A stretch of 34,107 nucleotides of DNA from Planctomycetota bacterium (lineage in GTDB: Bacteria; Planctomycetota; Planctomycetia; Gemmatales; Gemmataceae): assembly GCA_017306025.1 (NCBI GenBank), contig JAFKJJ010000548.1:1-34107 (forward strand). Reading direction: 5' to 3'. Below, piece by piece: positions 15,872-23,753 of this stretch. Each line of letters opens with the position of its first letter. Position 1 is the first letter of the stretch. The notes below the pieces were generated by a model. It was given only the letters and a program-made list of their open reading frames with translations. It was not told where the DNA came from and did not search any database. A program made the translations under genes and the position numbers.

Positions 15872-16026
15872 ATGGCTCGGCCCACTTTCACTCGTCTTGA
15901 ATTCGTCAATTTCAAGGCGTTCGGCGCCTTTCCGCCCCTCTCGATTATATGAATTCATTGGTTGGACCATACAATTCCGGCAAATCCACTATTGTTTCGG
16001 CTTTCCGGATTTTAGGGGTGGCCTAT
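15872..16026 (+). pseudogene. N-terminal remnant of an AAA/OLD-like ATPase
   Basis: Two abutting short frames together give the start of an ABC/SMC-like (RecF/OLD) ATPase. The first, ATG at 15872 to TGA at 15950, reads RLEFVNFKAFGAFPPLSI, the typical first beta strands. The second starts at 15949 (ATGA overlap) and reads MNSLVGPYNSGKSTIVSAF plus RILGVAY, containing Walker A GPYNSGKST. A small indel at about 15945 separates the frames. Homology stops near 16026, where antisense of the next gene begins, so the remaining several hundred residues (signature motif, Walker B) are lost. The fragment is visibly less GC-rich than all neighbours, pointing to acquired DNA. Members of this superfamily occur in defence islands, but a function cannot be assigned to the stub. 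Confidence 0.75.
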
Positions 16027-16085
16027 GCGGATCGGGGCGCGTGCCCCGCTCCCGGCTCGCGAGGTCGCCGAAGCTCGGCGCCGCG

Positions 16086-16778
16086 TCACCCCTTGCCCAA
16101 GAGCAGATCGACGACCCAACACCCGTGGACGTGCGCGAGTGACGTATCGCGGCAGTGCGAGAGCACGTCTTCGTTGATGCCGCCGGCGTCCTGGAGCGTG
16201 TCGGCGAGGATCGGCATTCGGTCGAAAGCGCGTTCGTTGTAAATGCCGCGCGCGAGGGCGAGCATGTCGGAGGTGAGCCACGCACGATCGAGCGCGACGG
16301 GATGAAATGGATTACCGAAAATGTCGCGGAGAAAACGGACTTGAGAGAACGATTCCGCCGCACGATCCGGTGTTGCTGCGGCGGCTTGGTTTGCGGCACC
16401 CACCATGCCATTCGCAAGCGAATAGCCGATTCCGCTGGAATCGGTTTTATGTGTGGCGAGCGACATCACCGCCGAAGCCGCGAGAAGCAGTGGTTCACGC
16501 TCCCATCGGAGGCCGACACCGGTTGCGCTTCGGAGATCTTCAAACGCAGCCTCAGAGCGAATGGCAGCCACGCCCATCTCGGTTTTGCCGACCGATCCCT
16601 CCGTATACTCCTCGACCACTTCAACGGCGCGGCGGCTGCGCACATCGCGCAAGAGTCGCTCGATGGACTGGCAGCATGCGACGCCGAAAAGCCGCAGTTT
16701 GCGAGGGCTCGCGCCCGCGCCGAGGTAGCCCAACAGTGCTTCTGTATCGAACGAGCCAAGCCACTCTTCTTCCGTCAC
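16086..16778 (-). CDS. Gemmata-type paralogous family protein, copy 1
   Basis: A 230-aa cytoplasmic protein of unknown function from a family that I recognise as expanded in Gemmata genomes. The N-terminus is MTEEEWLGSFDTEALLGYL with SPRKLRLFGVACCQSIERL; the middle is Ala-rich helical and variable; the C-terminal third has FLRDIFGNPFHPV, LARGIYNERAFDRMPILADT, LQDAGG, VLSHCR and GCWVVDLLLGKG. It starts at a GTG (16776-16778) just 4 nt after the DUF1501 stop, whose end region (TTGGGGTGA) can act as its ribosome binding site, so the two are probably translationally coupled. A frameshifted second copy lies at 19063-19842. Confidence 0.85.
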   Translation of the reverse strand: MTEEEWLGSFDTEALLGYLGAGASPRKLRLFGVACCQSIERLLRDVRSRRAVEVVEEYTEGSVGKTEMGVAAIRSEAAFEDLRSATGVGLRWEREPLLLAASAVMSLATHKTDSSGIGYSLANGMVGAANQAAAATPDRAAESFSQVRFLRDIFGNPFHPVALDRAWLTSDMLALARGIYNERAFDRMPILADTLQDAGGINEDVLSHCRDTSLAHVHGCWVVDLLLGKG

Positions 16779-16782
16779 GGCT

Positions 16783-18141
16783 TCACCCCAAGATCTGCCT
16801 CACCGGTTCGCCGCGATACACCGCAAGCGGACGGTCGACGGTGTCGCGGATCTCCGCGTCCCGTGGGATGCCCAAGCAGTGGTAGATCGTCGCGTGAAGC
16901 TCCTGCGGCGTCACGCGGCCGTCCTTCGGGTACGCGGCCAGTTTGTCGCTCGCGCCGTACACCGCGCCGCCCCGCACCCCGCCGCCGGCCAGCGCCACCG
17001 AGAACACCGGCCCCCAGTGGTCGCGGCCGCCCGCGCCGTTGATCTTCGGCGTCCGCCCGAACTCCGCCATCCACACCACCAGCGTGTCGTCGAGCAGCCC
17101 GCGGTCGGAGAGGTCTTCCAGTAGCGCCGTGTACGCGGTGTCGAGCGTCGGCATCATCTTCCGCATCGCCTCGCTGTTCTTCTGGTGCGTGTCCCAGTGG
17201 CCGTTGTTCGGGCAGTTCGGCAGGCGGGTCCAGTTCACGCGAACCAGCGGCACTCCGGCTTCCACCAGCCGGCGCGCGAGCAGACACGACTGCCCGAACC
17301 GCGTGCGGCCGTAGCGGTCGCGCGTGCGCGTGCCCTCGGCGTCGAGGTCGAACGCTTTTCGCGCCGCCGGTGAGGCGATCATCTCGAACGCGCGCCGGAC
17401 GTGCGCGTCTTCCGCGCCCGACCGCCTGTCGAGCGCGCCGAGCAGTCTCTTGCGGCCGTCGAAGCGCGCGGCGGGTACGTCCGGGGGCAGCGCCAGGCCG
17501 GGCACCTCGAACTCCCCCTTCTCCGGCGCGCAGTTGATGAGCCACGGGTCCGCGCCGCGGCCGAGAAACCCGGCGTCCTGCCCCGGCCACGTCAGGTTGC
17601 CGTCGTTGGCGATCTGTTCGGGCAGCGTGACGGCCGCGGGCAGCCGGCAGCGCGGCTGGAGCAGTTTCCGCACGACGCCGCCCATGCTCGGCCGGTCGTT
17701 CGGCGCGCCGGGCTTCGCGTTCTCGACCTGCATCGGGGCGTGCGGCACGCCCGTCGTCATGTAGTAGCCGCTGGCCGAGTGGGCGTTGTCGTTGGTCGAA
17801 ACGGCGCGGAGGATCGCGATCTTCTCCGTCAGCCGCGCCGTCCTCACCATCGTCTCGCCGATGACGAGCCCGGGCGTGGCGGTGCGGATCACGCCGAGGT
17901 CGCCGCGCGCTTCGACCGGGGAGTCGGGTTTCGGGTCCCACGTCTCCTGTTGCGGCGGCGCGCCCAGCAGGAACAGCAGAACGACGCTCTTCGGCCCCTT
18001 GCGCCCGGCGCCCGACGCGCGCGCGGCGAGCAGGCCCGGGAGCGTGAGCCCGAAGGCGCCGAGCGAGCCGACGGTGAGCGCTTCACGGCGCGAGAGGCCG
18101 TCGCAGAGCCGAACGGGCCGAGACGCGAGCAGGGAGAGCAT
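16783..18141 (-). CDS. DUF1501 family protein (Tat-exported, sulfatase-like fold)
   Basis: A 452-aa member of the DUF1501 family, abundant in planctomycetes and distantly related to sulfatases and alkaline phosphatases. The N-terminus has a Tat-like signal (LSRREALTVGSLGAFGLTLP, LLAARASGA). Family landmarks follow: VVLLFLLGAPPQQETWDPKP, NDNAHSASGYYMTTG, FGQSCLLARRLVEAGVPLVR, GHWDTHQKN, LDDTLVVWMAEFGRTPKING, GGRDHWG and CLGIPRDAEIRDTVDRPL. These genes normally follow a DUF1549/DUF1553 planctomycete cytochrome gene; here that partner is absent and a Gemmata paralog follows instead. The ATG at 18141 lies 37 bp downstream of a 22-bp sequence repeated elsewhere in the window. Confidence 0.92.
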   Translation of the reverse strand: MLSLLASRPVRLCDGLSRREALTVGSLGAFGLTLPGLLAARASGAGRKGPKSVVLLFLLGAPPQQETWDPKPDSPVEARGDLGVIRTATPGLVIGETMVRTARLTEKIAILRAVSTNDNAHSASGYYMTTGVPHAPMQVENAKPGAPNDRPSMGGVVRKLLQPRCRLPAAVTLPEQIANDGNLTWPGQDAGFLGRGADPWLINCAPEKGEFEVPGLALPPDVPAARFDGRKRLLGALDRRSGAEDAHVRRAFEMIASPAARKAFDLDAEGTRTRDRYGRTRFGQSCLLARRLVEAGVPLVRVNWTRLPNCPNNGHWDTHQKNSEAMRKMMPTLDTAYTALLEDLSDRGLLDDTLVVWMAEFGRTPKINGAGGRDHWGPVFSVALAGGGVRGGAVYGASDKLAAYPKDGRVTPQELHATIYHCLGIPRDAEIRDTVDRPLAVYRGEPVRQILG

Positions 18142-18178
18142 CGGTCGGCACTCGCGGGGTGGGAGGGTGCGAGTCGAG

Positions 18179-18200
18179 CAGGCGGGATGATCCGAGTATG
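18179..18200. repeat. 22-bp intergenic repeat, copy 1
   Basis: This stretch, core GGCGGGATGATCCGAGT, recurs at 20264-20285 with 21 of 22 bases identical. It contains the palindrome GGATnATCC. Here it lies 37 bp upstream of the DUF1501 start, where a promoter or operator would be expected on the minus strand (its complement includes CATACT). The rest of the 18142-18425 gap shows no gene. Confidence 0.5.
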
Positions 18201-18425
18201 CCGCAAAGCGCCCGCGAGGTGAAGCGGAAACCGCTCCGGTCGAATCGGAGGAGCGGAGAAGCGCGCCGTTGTCCCGCGGGCCGGGCGCGAGAATCGGCCC
18301 CGTTGCATCCTTCCCCGGAGGGAGTACCGCCCGCGCCCGCGGCTCCTGGTCGGTGCCCGCCTACGGTTCTAGACTGGTACGGCCATGCGCCCGCCCGGCC
18401 CCGGCGGCTCTTCCGAAGGCGACCC

Positions 18426-18830
18426 ATGCGCGCGATTGTTTCCGGACTGCTGTTCCTCGGGATGGCCTCCGCGGCCGCCGACGACAAGGCGGGCGACAAG
18501 CTCGACGAGAAGTTCCTGGTGGGCAAGTGGTCGATGGTCAGCGTCCTGGACCCGGCCCCGAAGAAGAAGACGGCGTTCAGCAACGTCCCCAGCGGGACCA
18601 TCGAGTTCAAGGGCGACGGCACCTACGTGATGAAGAACGACCCGGTCGAGTTCAAGGGGACCTACGCGCTGAAGGGGACGACGCTCGTGCTGACCCGGGA
18701 CGGCAAGCCGTTCCAGGAGTGGAAGGACCTGTCGGTCAAGGACGGGAAGATGTACCAGCCGCTCAGCAAGGAGTCGAAAATGGTCTTCACGCGGTCGACC
18801 GAGACCGACAAGAAAAAGGGCAAGAACTGA
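18426..18830 (+). CDS. Small exported lipocalin-like protein
   Basis: A 134-aa exported protein. A short signal peptide (MRAIVSGLLFLGMASAAA) precedes a domain beginning LDEKFLVGKWSMVSVLDP, then GTIEFKGDGTYVM, VEFKGTYALKGTTLVLTRDG and MVFTRSTETDKKKGKN. The order of an initial GKW motif, a GDGTY strand and a GTY.L.G..L strand is typical of lipocalin-like small beta-barrel proteins, and resembles small exported paralogs of Gemmata. Ligand and role are unknown. I chose the ATG at 18426; the frame is open upstream but without signal-peptide character. Confidence 0.75.
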   Translation: MRAIVSGLLFLGMASAAADDKAGDKLDEKFLVGKWSMVSVLDPAPKKKTAFSNVPSGTIEFKGDGTYVMKNDPVEFKGTYALKGTTLVLTRDGKPFQEWKDLSVKDGKMYQPLSKESKMVFTRSTETDKKKGKN

Positions 18831-18883
18831 CCGGCCGTGGTCGACCGGTTTTGAGCTTCGCCGTGGATATGTGAGATGGCAGG

Positions 18884-18910
18884 CGCCGGCGCGGGGCAAT
18901 CCCGCCGGCG
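18884..18910 (+). terminator. GC-rich hairpin after the lipocalin-like gene
   Basis: CGCCGGCG-c-GGG (18884-18895) pairs with CCCGCCGGCG (18901-18910), one bulged base, loop GCAAT. TCGTTCGTTT follows, so this is a reasonable terminator. Its loop and flank (GGGGCAATCCCG, then CGTCGTT) resemble the hairpin at 20187-20211. Confidence 0.5.
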
Positions 18911-19062
18911 TCGTTCGTTTCGCAGTGTGGAGCTGCGGTCCGGCGGGCGGGTCACTTCCGAGGTCCACAGGCCAGCCCCAAAGCGAGGGCGGGCCTGCCG
19001 GGTCTGGGGCTTCATCTGACCGGCACTGAGAAACCATCCGCGGCGTAACGCCGCGGCAGTTG

Positions 19063-19842
19063 CTATCCGCGGCCCGCCGGACCGCAGAGGGGAGGATACC
19101 GGAGCGGGCGAGCACCGGACACGGTGACGCGGGCGCCGGGCGCGCCGTGCTCACTTCTTGCCGAGCACCTGGTCGACCAGCACCCGCGGACGTGCGGCCC
19201 CGACCCGCGACAGTGGCTCAACACTTCGTCGGAGTCGCACCCCGCGTCCTGAAGGGCGTCGGCCAGGATGGGCATCGCGGAGAACTCGCGCGACTCGTAC
19301 ATCTGCCGGGCAAGGGTAAGGGCGGTGCCGGTGCGCCACGCAGGGGAGAAGGTGACGGGGCGGAACGGATTGCTGAAGATCTCGCGAACGAGCGCGGCCT
19401 GATGAGCGAGTTCGGCCCGATGCACGGCGGTCACCGCGTCGCGATCGTTTTCGCTGTTTCCCCAGCCCCGCGACTCCCGGGCGATCATGACGAATCCCAC
19501 CGCCGCACTCCTCGCGGCCGACGATGCGGCCGAAGCGGCGTCCCGCTCGATCGTCGCGTAACCGGCGTACAGCGCACAGGCGAATGAGGAATACTCCCCG
19601 ACCCCCCACTCGTTCGCACGCGCCGCGTCCACCTCCTCGGGGGCCGCGCATCCCTCGGCGAAGGCTTCCGCGAGAACGACCTGCGGGTGCATCTTCTCGC
19701 CACGGCACTCTTCCGCCGCACCCCAAATGCGACGCGCGCAACTACAGGCCAACAGGCGAAGCTTCCGGTCGCTGGCCGTTCCTCGAAGGTGCCCGAGGAG
19801 GGGCTCCGGATCGACACACGTCAGCCACTCCGCTTCGGTCAT
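19063..19842 (-). pseudogene. Gemmata-type paralogous family protein, copy 2, C-terminal frameshift
   Basis: Second member of the family seen at 16086-16778. The ATG at 19842 has GGAGGG 6 nt upstream. MTEAEWLTCVDPEPLLGHL and SDRKLRLLACSCARRIWG open the protein; LVREIFSNPFRPV, MYESREFSAMPILADALQDA, VLSHCR and GPHVRGCW follow. After the Trp at 19177-19179 the frame changes: as written it continues 38 residues as Arg/Gly-rich noise to 19063, whereas a shifted frame reads VDQVLGKK and stops at 19151-19153, exactly the family ending. A deletion of one (or four) bases near 19176 explains this. The protein is otherwise complete, so it may still function with an altered tail, or the shift may be a sequencing error. 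Confidence 0.75.
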
Positions 19843-19934
19843 CGGTCGCCCTCCGTGGCCCCAGCATGACCGATCCGCGGCCGGGTGCAAGCCCCGCCCC
19901 TTGCGTGGCGCCCGCGCGCCGGCTACTCTGCTCG

Positions 19935-20184
19935 GTGTTCCCGCGGTCGGGTTTAGCTCGTCGCACTGCGACGGGACGATGCTGCGTCGTCCGAGCACCT
20001 GCCACCGCACCCCGCGCGGGGAGGGCTGTTCCAGCACCGCTTCCGGCCACGGAGTATTCCGTTAACGGAATTGCTGGGGCCGTGCCGTCGGTCGTCACGT
20101 AATTCCGTTAACGGAATACTCCGTGGCCGGCGGTGCCGTGAGCCCTCCGCGCATCAGGACGAGAAGTAGACACCGCGGGAACAC
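19935..20184. mobile_element. 250-bp nested palindrome, MITE-like
   Basis: The outer ends are 13-bp perfect inverted repeats, GTGTTCCCGCGGT (19935-19947) and its complement (20172-20184). Near the centre lie 30-bp perfect inverted arms (20043-20072 and 20101-20130), each containing the palindrome TTCCGTTAACGGAA, separated by 28 bp. Between outer and inner arms the halves also show imperfect complementarity (left GCGCGG...AGGGCT and right AGCCCT...CCGCGC; CTCGTC blocks). There is no ORF inside. The whole reads as a hairpin-forming non-autonomous element or a structured RNA gene in the 580-bp gene-free stretch 19843-20422. No clear target-site duplication was seen. Confidence 0.55.
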
Positions 20185-20186
20185 GA

Positions 20187-20211
20187 GCGGGCCGGGGTAA
20201 TCCCGGCCCGC
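20187..20211. terminator. Perfect 10-bp hairpin next to the palindromic element
   Basis: GCGGGCCGGG (20187-20196) and CCCGGCCCGC (20202-20211) pair perfectly around GTAAT, followed on the plus strand by GTCGTTTCG. It is 2 bp outside the nested palindrome. No plus-strand gene ends nearby, so it may belong to the element or to a lost gene. Confidence 0.45.
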
Positions 20212-20263
20212 GTCGTTTCGCGTGGTGAGCGAGTGCCGCCCCGTGTCACTCGACCGGTTCGGT

Positions 20264-20285
20264 CAGGCGGGATGATCCGAGTGTG
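20264..20285. repeat. 22-bp intergenic repeat, copy 2
   Basis: Matches 18179-18200 at 21 of 22 positions. Here no minus-strand gene follows within the usual distance; the palindromic element lies there instead. It may be the leftover promoter region of a displaced gene. Confidence 0.5.
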
Positions 20286-20422
20286 TCATCAGTCGCGTTC
20301 AAAACAATGCAAAAAGGTCTTGCTTTTGGGCGTCGCGTCTTGTGCAATTAACCCATATTAACCCCGGTGATTCACGGACGCGATGGCCCGGCTCTCTTCT
20401 GTCTCTTCTCGCGAGTCTTCCC

Positions 20423-21250
20423 GTGCGCCGACCCGTTTTCGCCCTCGTGGCCGCCTTTCTCGCGGTCGCGTCCGCTGTTGCGGTCACGACACAAACCTCT
20501 AACACGGCCACAGTCCCGGCCCAGGCCAACGGCCCCTCCGGTACCGTCACAGCCCCCGCGACAGAACTCGCCCCGACCGAAACTGCCTCGGAACAGCTCC
20601 CGGCCGCGGCCCGACCCGAGCCGCTCGACGGTAACGCGTACTGGATCAACCGCAACATCGAGAACGAGATCGCGCTGTTCGTCGGGGTGCCGTGCGACGT
20701 CTTGTTCCTGGGCGACTCGGTCACGGACTTTCTGGCCATCGGCACCGGCCAGCCGCTCTGGGACGCGTTCTACGCCCCGCTCGGCGCGCTCGACTTCGCG
20801 GTCGCCGGCGCCACCACGTCGCACGTGCTCTGGCAGGTCGAGACGGGACAGGTGGCGATGGCCGCCCCGAAGGTGGTGGTGCTGTTGATCGGCTCGAACA
20901 ACCTGGGGAACGGCCAGAAGCCCAAGGAGGTCGCCGCGGGCGTCGAGAAGATCGTCAAAGGGATCGGCGCCCAGCTCCCCGATACGCGCGTCCTGCTCCT
21001 GGGCATCCTGCCGCGCGGGTTCGCCGCGGACGACCCGTTCCGCAACGTGATCGCCGAGACGAACCGGTTGCTCGCCGACCTCGAAGGCGACCAGGTTACC
21101 TATCTGGACATCGGCCACTGGTTCGTTTCGACCGACGGCTCCATCTCCCCGGCGGTGCTGTTCGACGGCGCCCACCCCACCCTGTTCGGCTACGAGATCT
21201 ACTCGATCGCGATCTGGGAGACGCTCATCGACCTCCTGCCCCAGCCGTGA
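20423..21250 (+). CDS. Exported SGNH/GDSL-type esterase
   Basis: A secreted or periplasmic hydrolase of the SGNH superfamily (lipases, acyl-esterases, PAF acetylhydrolase-like). Block I is VLFLGDSVTDF with the nucleophile Ser; block II Gly is in FAVAGATTSH; block III is VVVLLIGSNNLGNG; block V is FDGAHPTLFGYEIY with the catalytic Asp and His. The GTG at 20423 gives a compact signal peptide (MRRPVFALVAAFLAVASAVA) and 275 aa; the same frame is open from a GTG at 20342, which would add 27 residues before it. A Thr/Pro/Ala-rich linker (about 25-65) follows the signal. The natural substrate cannot be told from sequence. Confidence 0.87.
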   Translation: MRRPVFALVAAFLAVASAVAVTTQTSNTATVPAQANGPSGTVTAPATELAPTETASEQLPAAARPEPLDGNAYWINRNIENEIALFVGVPCDVLFLGDSVTDFLAIGTGQPLWDAFYAPLGALDFAVAGATTSHVLWQVETGQVAMAAPKVVVLLIGSNNLGNGQKPKEVAAGVEKIVKGIGAQLPDTRVLLLGILPRGFAADDPFRNVIAETNRLLADLEGDQVTYLDIGHWFVSTDGSISPAVLFDGAHPTLFGYEIYSIAIWETLIDLLPQP

Positions 21251-21282
21251 GAGGTCGAGGTTCGGTGTCAACGAGCCGAAAA

Positions 21283-21324
21283 ATCGGGGCCGCGAGCGGA
21301 TGTTGATCCGCTCGCGGCCCCGAT
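21283..21324. terminator. 19-bp perfect hairpin after the SGNH hydrolase gene
   Basis: ATCGGGGCCGCGAGCGGAT (21283-21301) pairs perfectly with 21306-21324 around GTTG. A run of five A precedes the stem and no T-run follows, so by sequence it is a better intrinsic terminator for minus-strand transcription, although the upstream gene is on the plus strand 33 bp away. It may also act as an mRNA 3'-end stabiliser. Confidence 0.6.
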
Positions 21325-21472
21325 CCGTTATCGGAACCCGTCTGCTCCGACGGGATAAGGGCGCGGGTCCGGCCGCAACCGTCGTGCCGACCCGATCGGC
21401 ATGTCTGTTGCTCGGAGCAAGGATCGCGTTTCGCCGAAATCGGCGTTCGTCCCGAGCCTCCGAGAGTACCCC

Positions 21473-23002
21473 ATGTCGAAACCGCTAAACCTGGCCATCC
21501 CGCTCGTCGCGGGCACGTTCCTGGGCACGTGGATGGTGAGCGCCGCGCCGCAGCAGCCGCAACCGGTGCGCGACCCGGCCGCCGAGGCCCTGAAGGCCCT
21601 ACCGGTCGCCGAGGAGCGCCCCGAGCAAAAGCTGACCGAGCACGACAAGTCCGACAAGTTCGACTGGAAGAAGCCGGCCCCGCTCAACCCCGCGCTCAAG
21701 GACCAGCCCAACGCCGGACGGATCACCGGATTCGACTTCGCTCGCGACCCGCTTAACTCGGACAAGCCGTTCGCCACCTTCATCGAGGTGATGAAAAAGG
21801 AGAGCGAGGCGAAGCCGAAGGTGATGGACGCGCAGGGTAAGTTACTCGCCGCCCGATACGACCTCACACCCAAGTTCGACCCGCACGTGAAGATGTCGCG
21901 CGGCAAGCCGCTCTGCACCGGCCCGACGGCGCGGCTGGCGAACGGGGTGACCTGGGAGAAGCTCGCGGGCATGTCCGCGGCCGACATCAAGAAGGCGGGC
22001 GCCTTCCCGTACCCGTCGCTGCCGCACCCGCTGCACACCAACGGCGGACAGGTGTTCCCACAGATGCAGCTCAAGATGTTCCCGCGGTTGCAGCGGTTCG
22101 ACGTCGACTTCGACCTGCCCGAAGCGTTTCTGCCGGAGTTCCCGCCGGCGATCTTCCTCCAGAACCGCCCCGAACTGGGAGACGTGTCCCGCGGACAGGT
22201 CGTTCACCTGGGCAACTTCCGCGACCTGTTCAAAGAGATCATGACGCCGGTGCAACTCGAAGGGATGCGGCTGCTGCTGACGCCGCTGCCGCAGGAGGAG
22301 TTCAACCTGACCGACGACCGGAAATCGCCCCAACCGCAGCAGGGCGTCGCGTGCCTCGACTGCCACGTCAACGGCCACACGACCGCGCAGTTCCACCTCA
22401 GCCCGGACATCCGACCGCAGGACCGCCGGTTCCGGCTCGACACGACCAGCCTGCGCGGGATGTTCAACCAGCAGATCCACGGCTCGAAGCGGAGCCTGCG
22501 GAGCGTCGAGGACTTCACCGAGTTCGAGCAGCGCACCGCGTACTTCAACGGCGACCCGATCCGGCCGATGAAGAAGGGCTTCCAGGAGATCCCGCGGACG
22601 AACATACCGCACATGGCGCAGGCGCAGAACATGTTCGACTTCCCGCCGGCGCCGAAGCTCAACGTGTTCGGCCGGCTCGACCCGAAGAAGGGGGCGACCG
22701 AACAGGAGCTGCGCGGCGAGAAGCTGTTCTTCGGTAAGGCGAACTGCGCCGTGTGCCACCCGGCGCCGTTCTACCTCGACGACAAGATGCACGACCTGCA
22801 CCTGGAACGGTTCCTCGACGAGCCGGGCGACGGCCCGATCAAGAGCTTCACGCTCCGCGGGATCAAGGACAGCCCGCCGTACATGCACGACGGCCGGTGC
22901 CTGACGCTGGAGGACACGGTCGAGTTCTTCAACATCGTGCTGGAACTGCAACTGACGAAGGAAGAGAAGGCCGACCTGGTCGCGTTCATGAAGTGCCTGT
23001 GA
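21473..23002 (+). CDS. Di-heme cytochrome c peroxidase-like exported protein
   Basis: A 509-aa exported protein with two c-type heme motifs, CLDCH (about residue 296) and CAVCH (about 427). The ATG at 21473 opens a signal peptide (MSKPLNLAIPLVAGTFLGTW, cleavage near SAA); an in-frame ATG at 21401 would add 24 residues. The C-terminal half has MauG/CcpA-like features: RGEKLFFGKANCAVCHPAP, FTLRGIKDSPPYMHDGRC, LEDTVEFFN and a final EKADLVAFMKCL. About 270 residues precede the first heme, with many Met and Pro, and are not typical of the family. It may reduce peroxide or oxidise another protein in the periplasm; the electron partner is not in the window. Confidence 0.88.
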   Translation: MSKPLNLAIPLVAGTFLGTWMVSAAPQQPQPVRDPAAEALKALPVAEERPEQKLTEHDKSDKFDWKKPAPLNPALKDQPNAGRITGFDFARDPLNSDKPFATFIEVMKKESEAKPKVMDAQGKLLAARYDLTPKFDPHVKMSRGKPLCTGPTARLANGVTWEKLAGMSAADIKKAGAFPYPSLPHPLHTNGGQVFPQMQLKMFPRLQRFDVDFDLPEAFLPEFPPAIFLQNRPELGDVSRGQVVHLGNFRDLFKEIMTPVQLEGMRLLLTPLPQEEFNLTDDRKSPQPQQGVACLDCHVNGHTTAQFHLSPDIRPQDRRFRLDTTSLRGMFNQQIHGSKRSLRSVEDFTEFEQRTAYFNGDPIRPMKKGFQEIPRTNIPHMAQAQNMFDFPPAPKLNVFGRLDPKKGATEQELRGEKLFFGKANCAVCHPAPFYLDDKMHDLHLERFLDEPGDGPIKSFTLRGIKDSPPYMHDGRCLTLEDTVEFFNIVLELQLTKEEKADLVAFMKCL

Positions 23003-23016
23003 AGACCGTCTTCACA
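22998..23016. repeat. Palindrome spanning the cytochrome stop codon
   Basis: TGTGAAGAC (22998-23006) and GTCTTCACA (23008-23016) are perfect inverted arms around one base and include the TGA at 23000-23002. It may be part of the 3'-end structure together with the terminator that follows. Confidence 0.4.
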
Positions 23017-23022
23017 CGCGAA

Positions 23023-23059
23023 CGGGCTGCCGCGCGCCGCGCGGCAGCCCGTTTCCTTT
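23023..23059 (+). terminator. Rho-independent terminator of the cytochrome gene
   Basis: CGGGCTGCCGC (23023-23033) pairs with GCGGCAGCCCG (23041-23051) around a 7-nt loop, then TTTCCTTT. Position 20 bp after the stop fits. Confidence 0.75.
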
Positions 23060-23222
23060 GCTCACGCACGCCTCTGCACAATCCGGGCCGAACGAACCGG
23101 CGCCGATGCGGCTCGCACCCGGCTCCTTGTCGGGGAATCGGCGAAAATCGGTCCGCGTTCGGGACGGGGCACCCGCGTTGCACTCCGGTTCGCCGTCCGC
23201 TTTCCCCAACCCGGAGTTTGCC

Positions 23223-23729
23223 ATGTTCCGCAGGATGACGCTGGTGGCGGCCCTCGCGTTCTTCGCCGGTGTCCTCAGCGCCCGCGCCGAGGACAAGAAG
23301 GACCAGCCGTTCGACGACACCGCGTTCGTCAAGATGGCCGCCAGCGACGGGATGCACGAGGTCATGCTGGGCAAGATCGCCGCGGCGATGGCCAAAAACG
23401 ACGACGTGAAGAAGTTCGCGGAGCGGTTGGTAAAGGACCACAGCAAGGCGAACGAAGAACTGAAGGCCGCGGCGAAGTCGGCGAACATCGCGGTGCCGGA
23501 GAAGATGGACGAGAAGCACATGAAGCACGTCGACCACTTCCAGAACTACAAGGGCACCAACTTCGACGCGGACTTCCTCAAGCACGAGGTGGCCGACCAC
23601 ACCGAGGCGGTCGCGCTGTTCACCCGCGCCAGCAAGGAGGCGAAGAACCCGCAGATCAAGGACTTCGCCACCAAGACGCTGCCCACCCTCCAGGCGCACC
23701 TGGAAATGGCGAAGAAGCTCAGCAAGTGA
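23223..23729 (+). CDS. DUF4142 family exported protein
   Basis: A 168-aa exported helical protein of the DUF4142 family (ferritin-like four-helix fold, found in stress-related contexts). The signal peptide is MFRRMTLVAALAFFAGVLS, cleavage near ARAE. The mature protein has the family order: DTAFVKMAASDGMHEVMLGK, VKKFAERLVKDHSKANEEL, then MDEKHMKHVDHF, NFDADFLKHEVADHTEAVAL and a final PTLQAHLEMAKKL. No metal ligands of true ferritins are conserved as a set. It has its own terminator, so is probably monocistronic. Confidence 0.87.
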   Translation: MFRRMTLVAALAFFAGVLSARAEDKKDQPFDDTAFVKMAASDGMHEVMLGKIAAAMAKNDDVKKFAERLVKDHSKANEELKAAAKSANIAVPEKMDEKHMKHVDHFQNYKGTNFDADFLKHEVADHTEAVALFTRASKEAKNPQIKDFATKTLPTLQAHLEMAKKLSK

Positions 23730-23753
23730 TTAGCGCGACCCGTCCCGACACCG

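Noticed and set aside
23001-23238. 161-aa frame continuing past the cytochrome stop
   Set aside because: It is out of frame with the cytochrome and runs through a strong terminator; no coding character.
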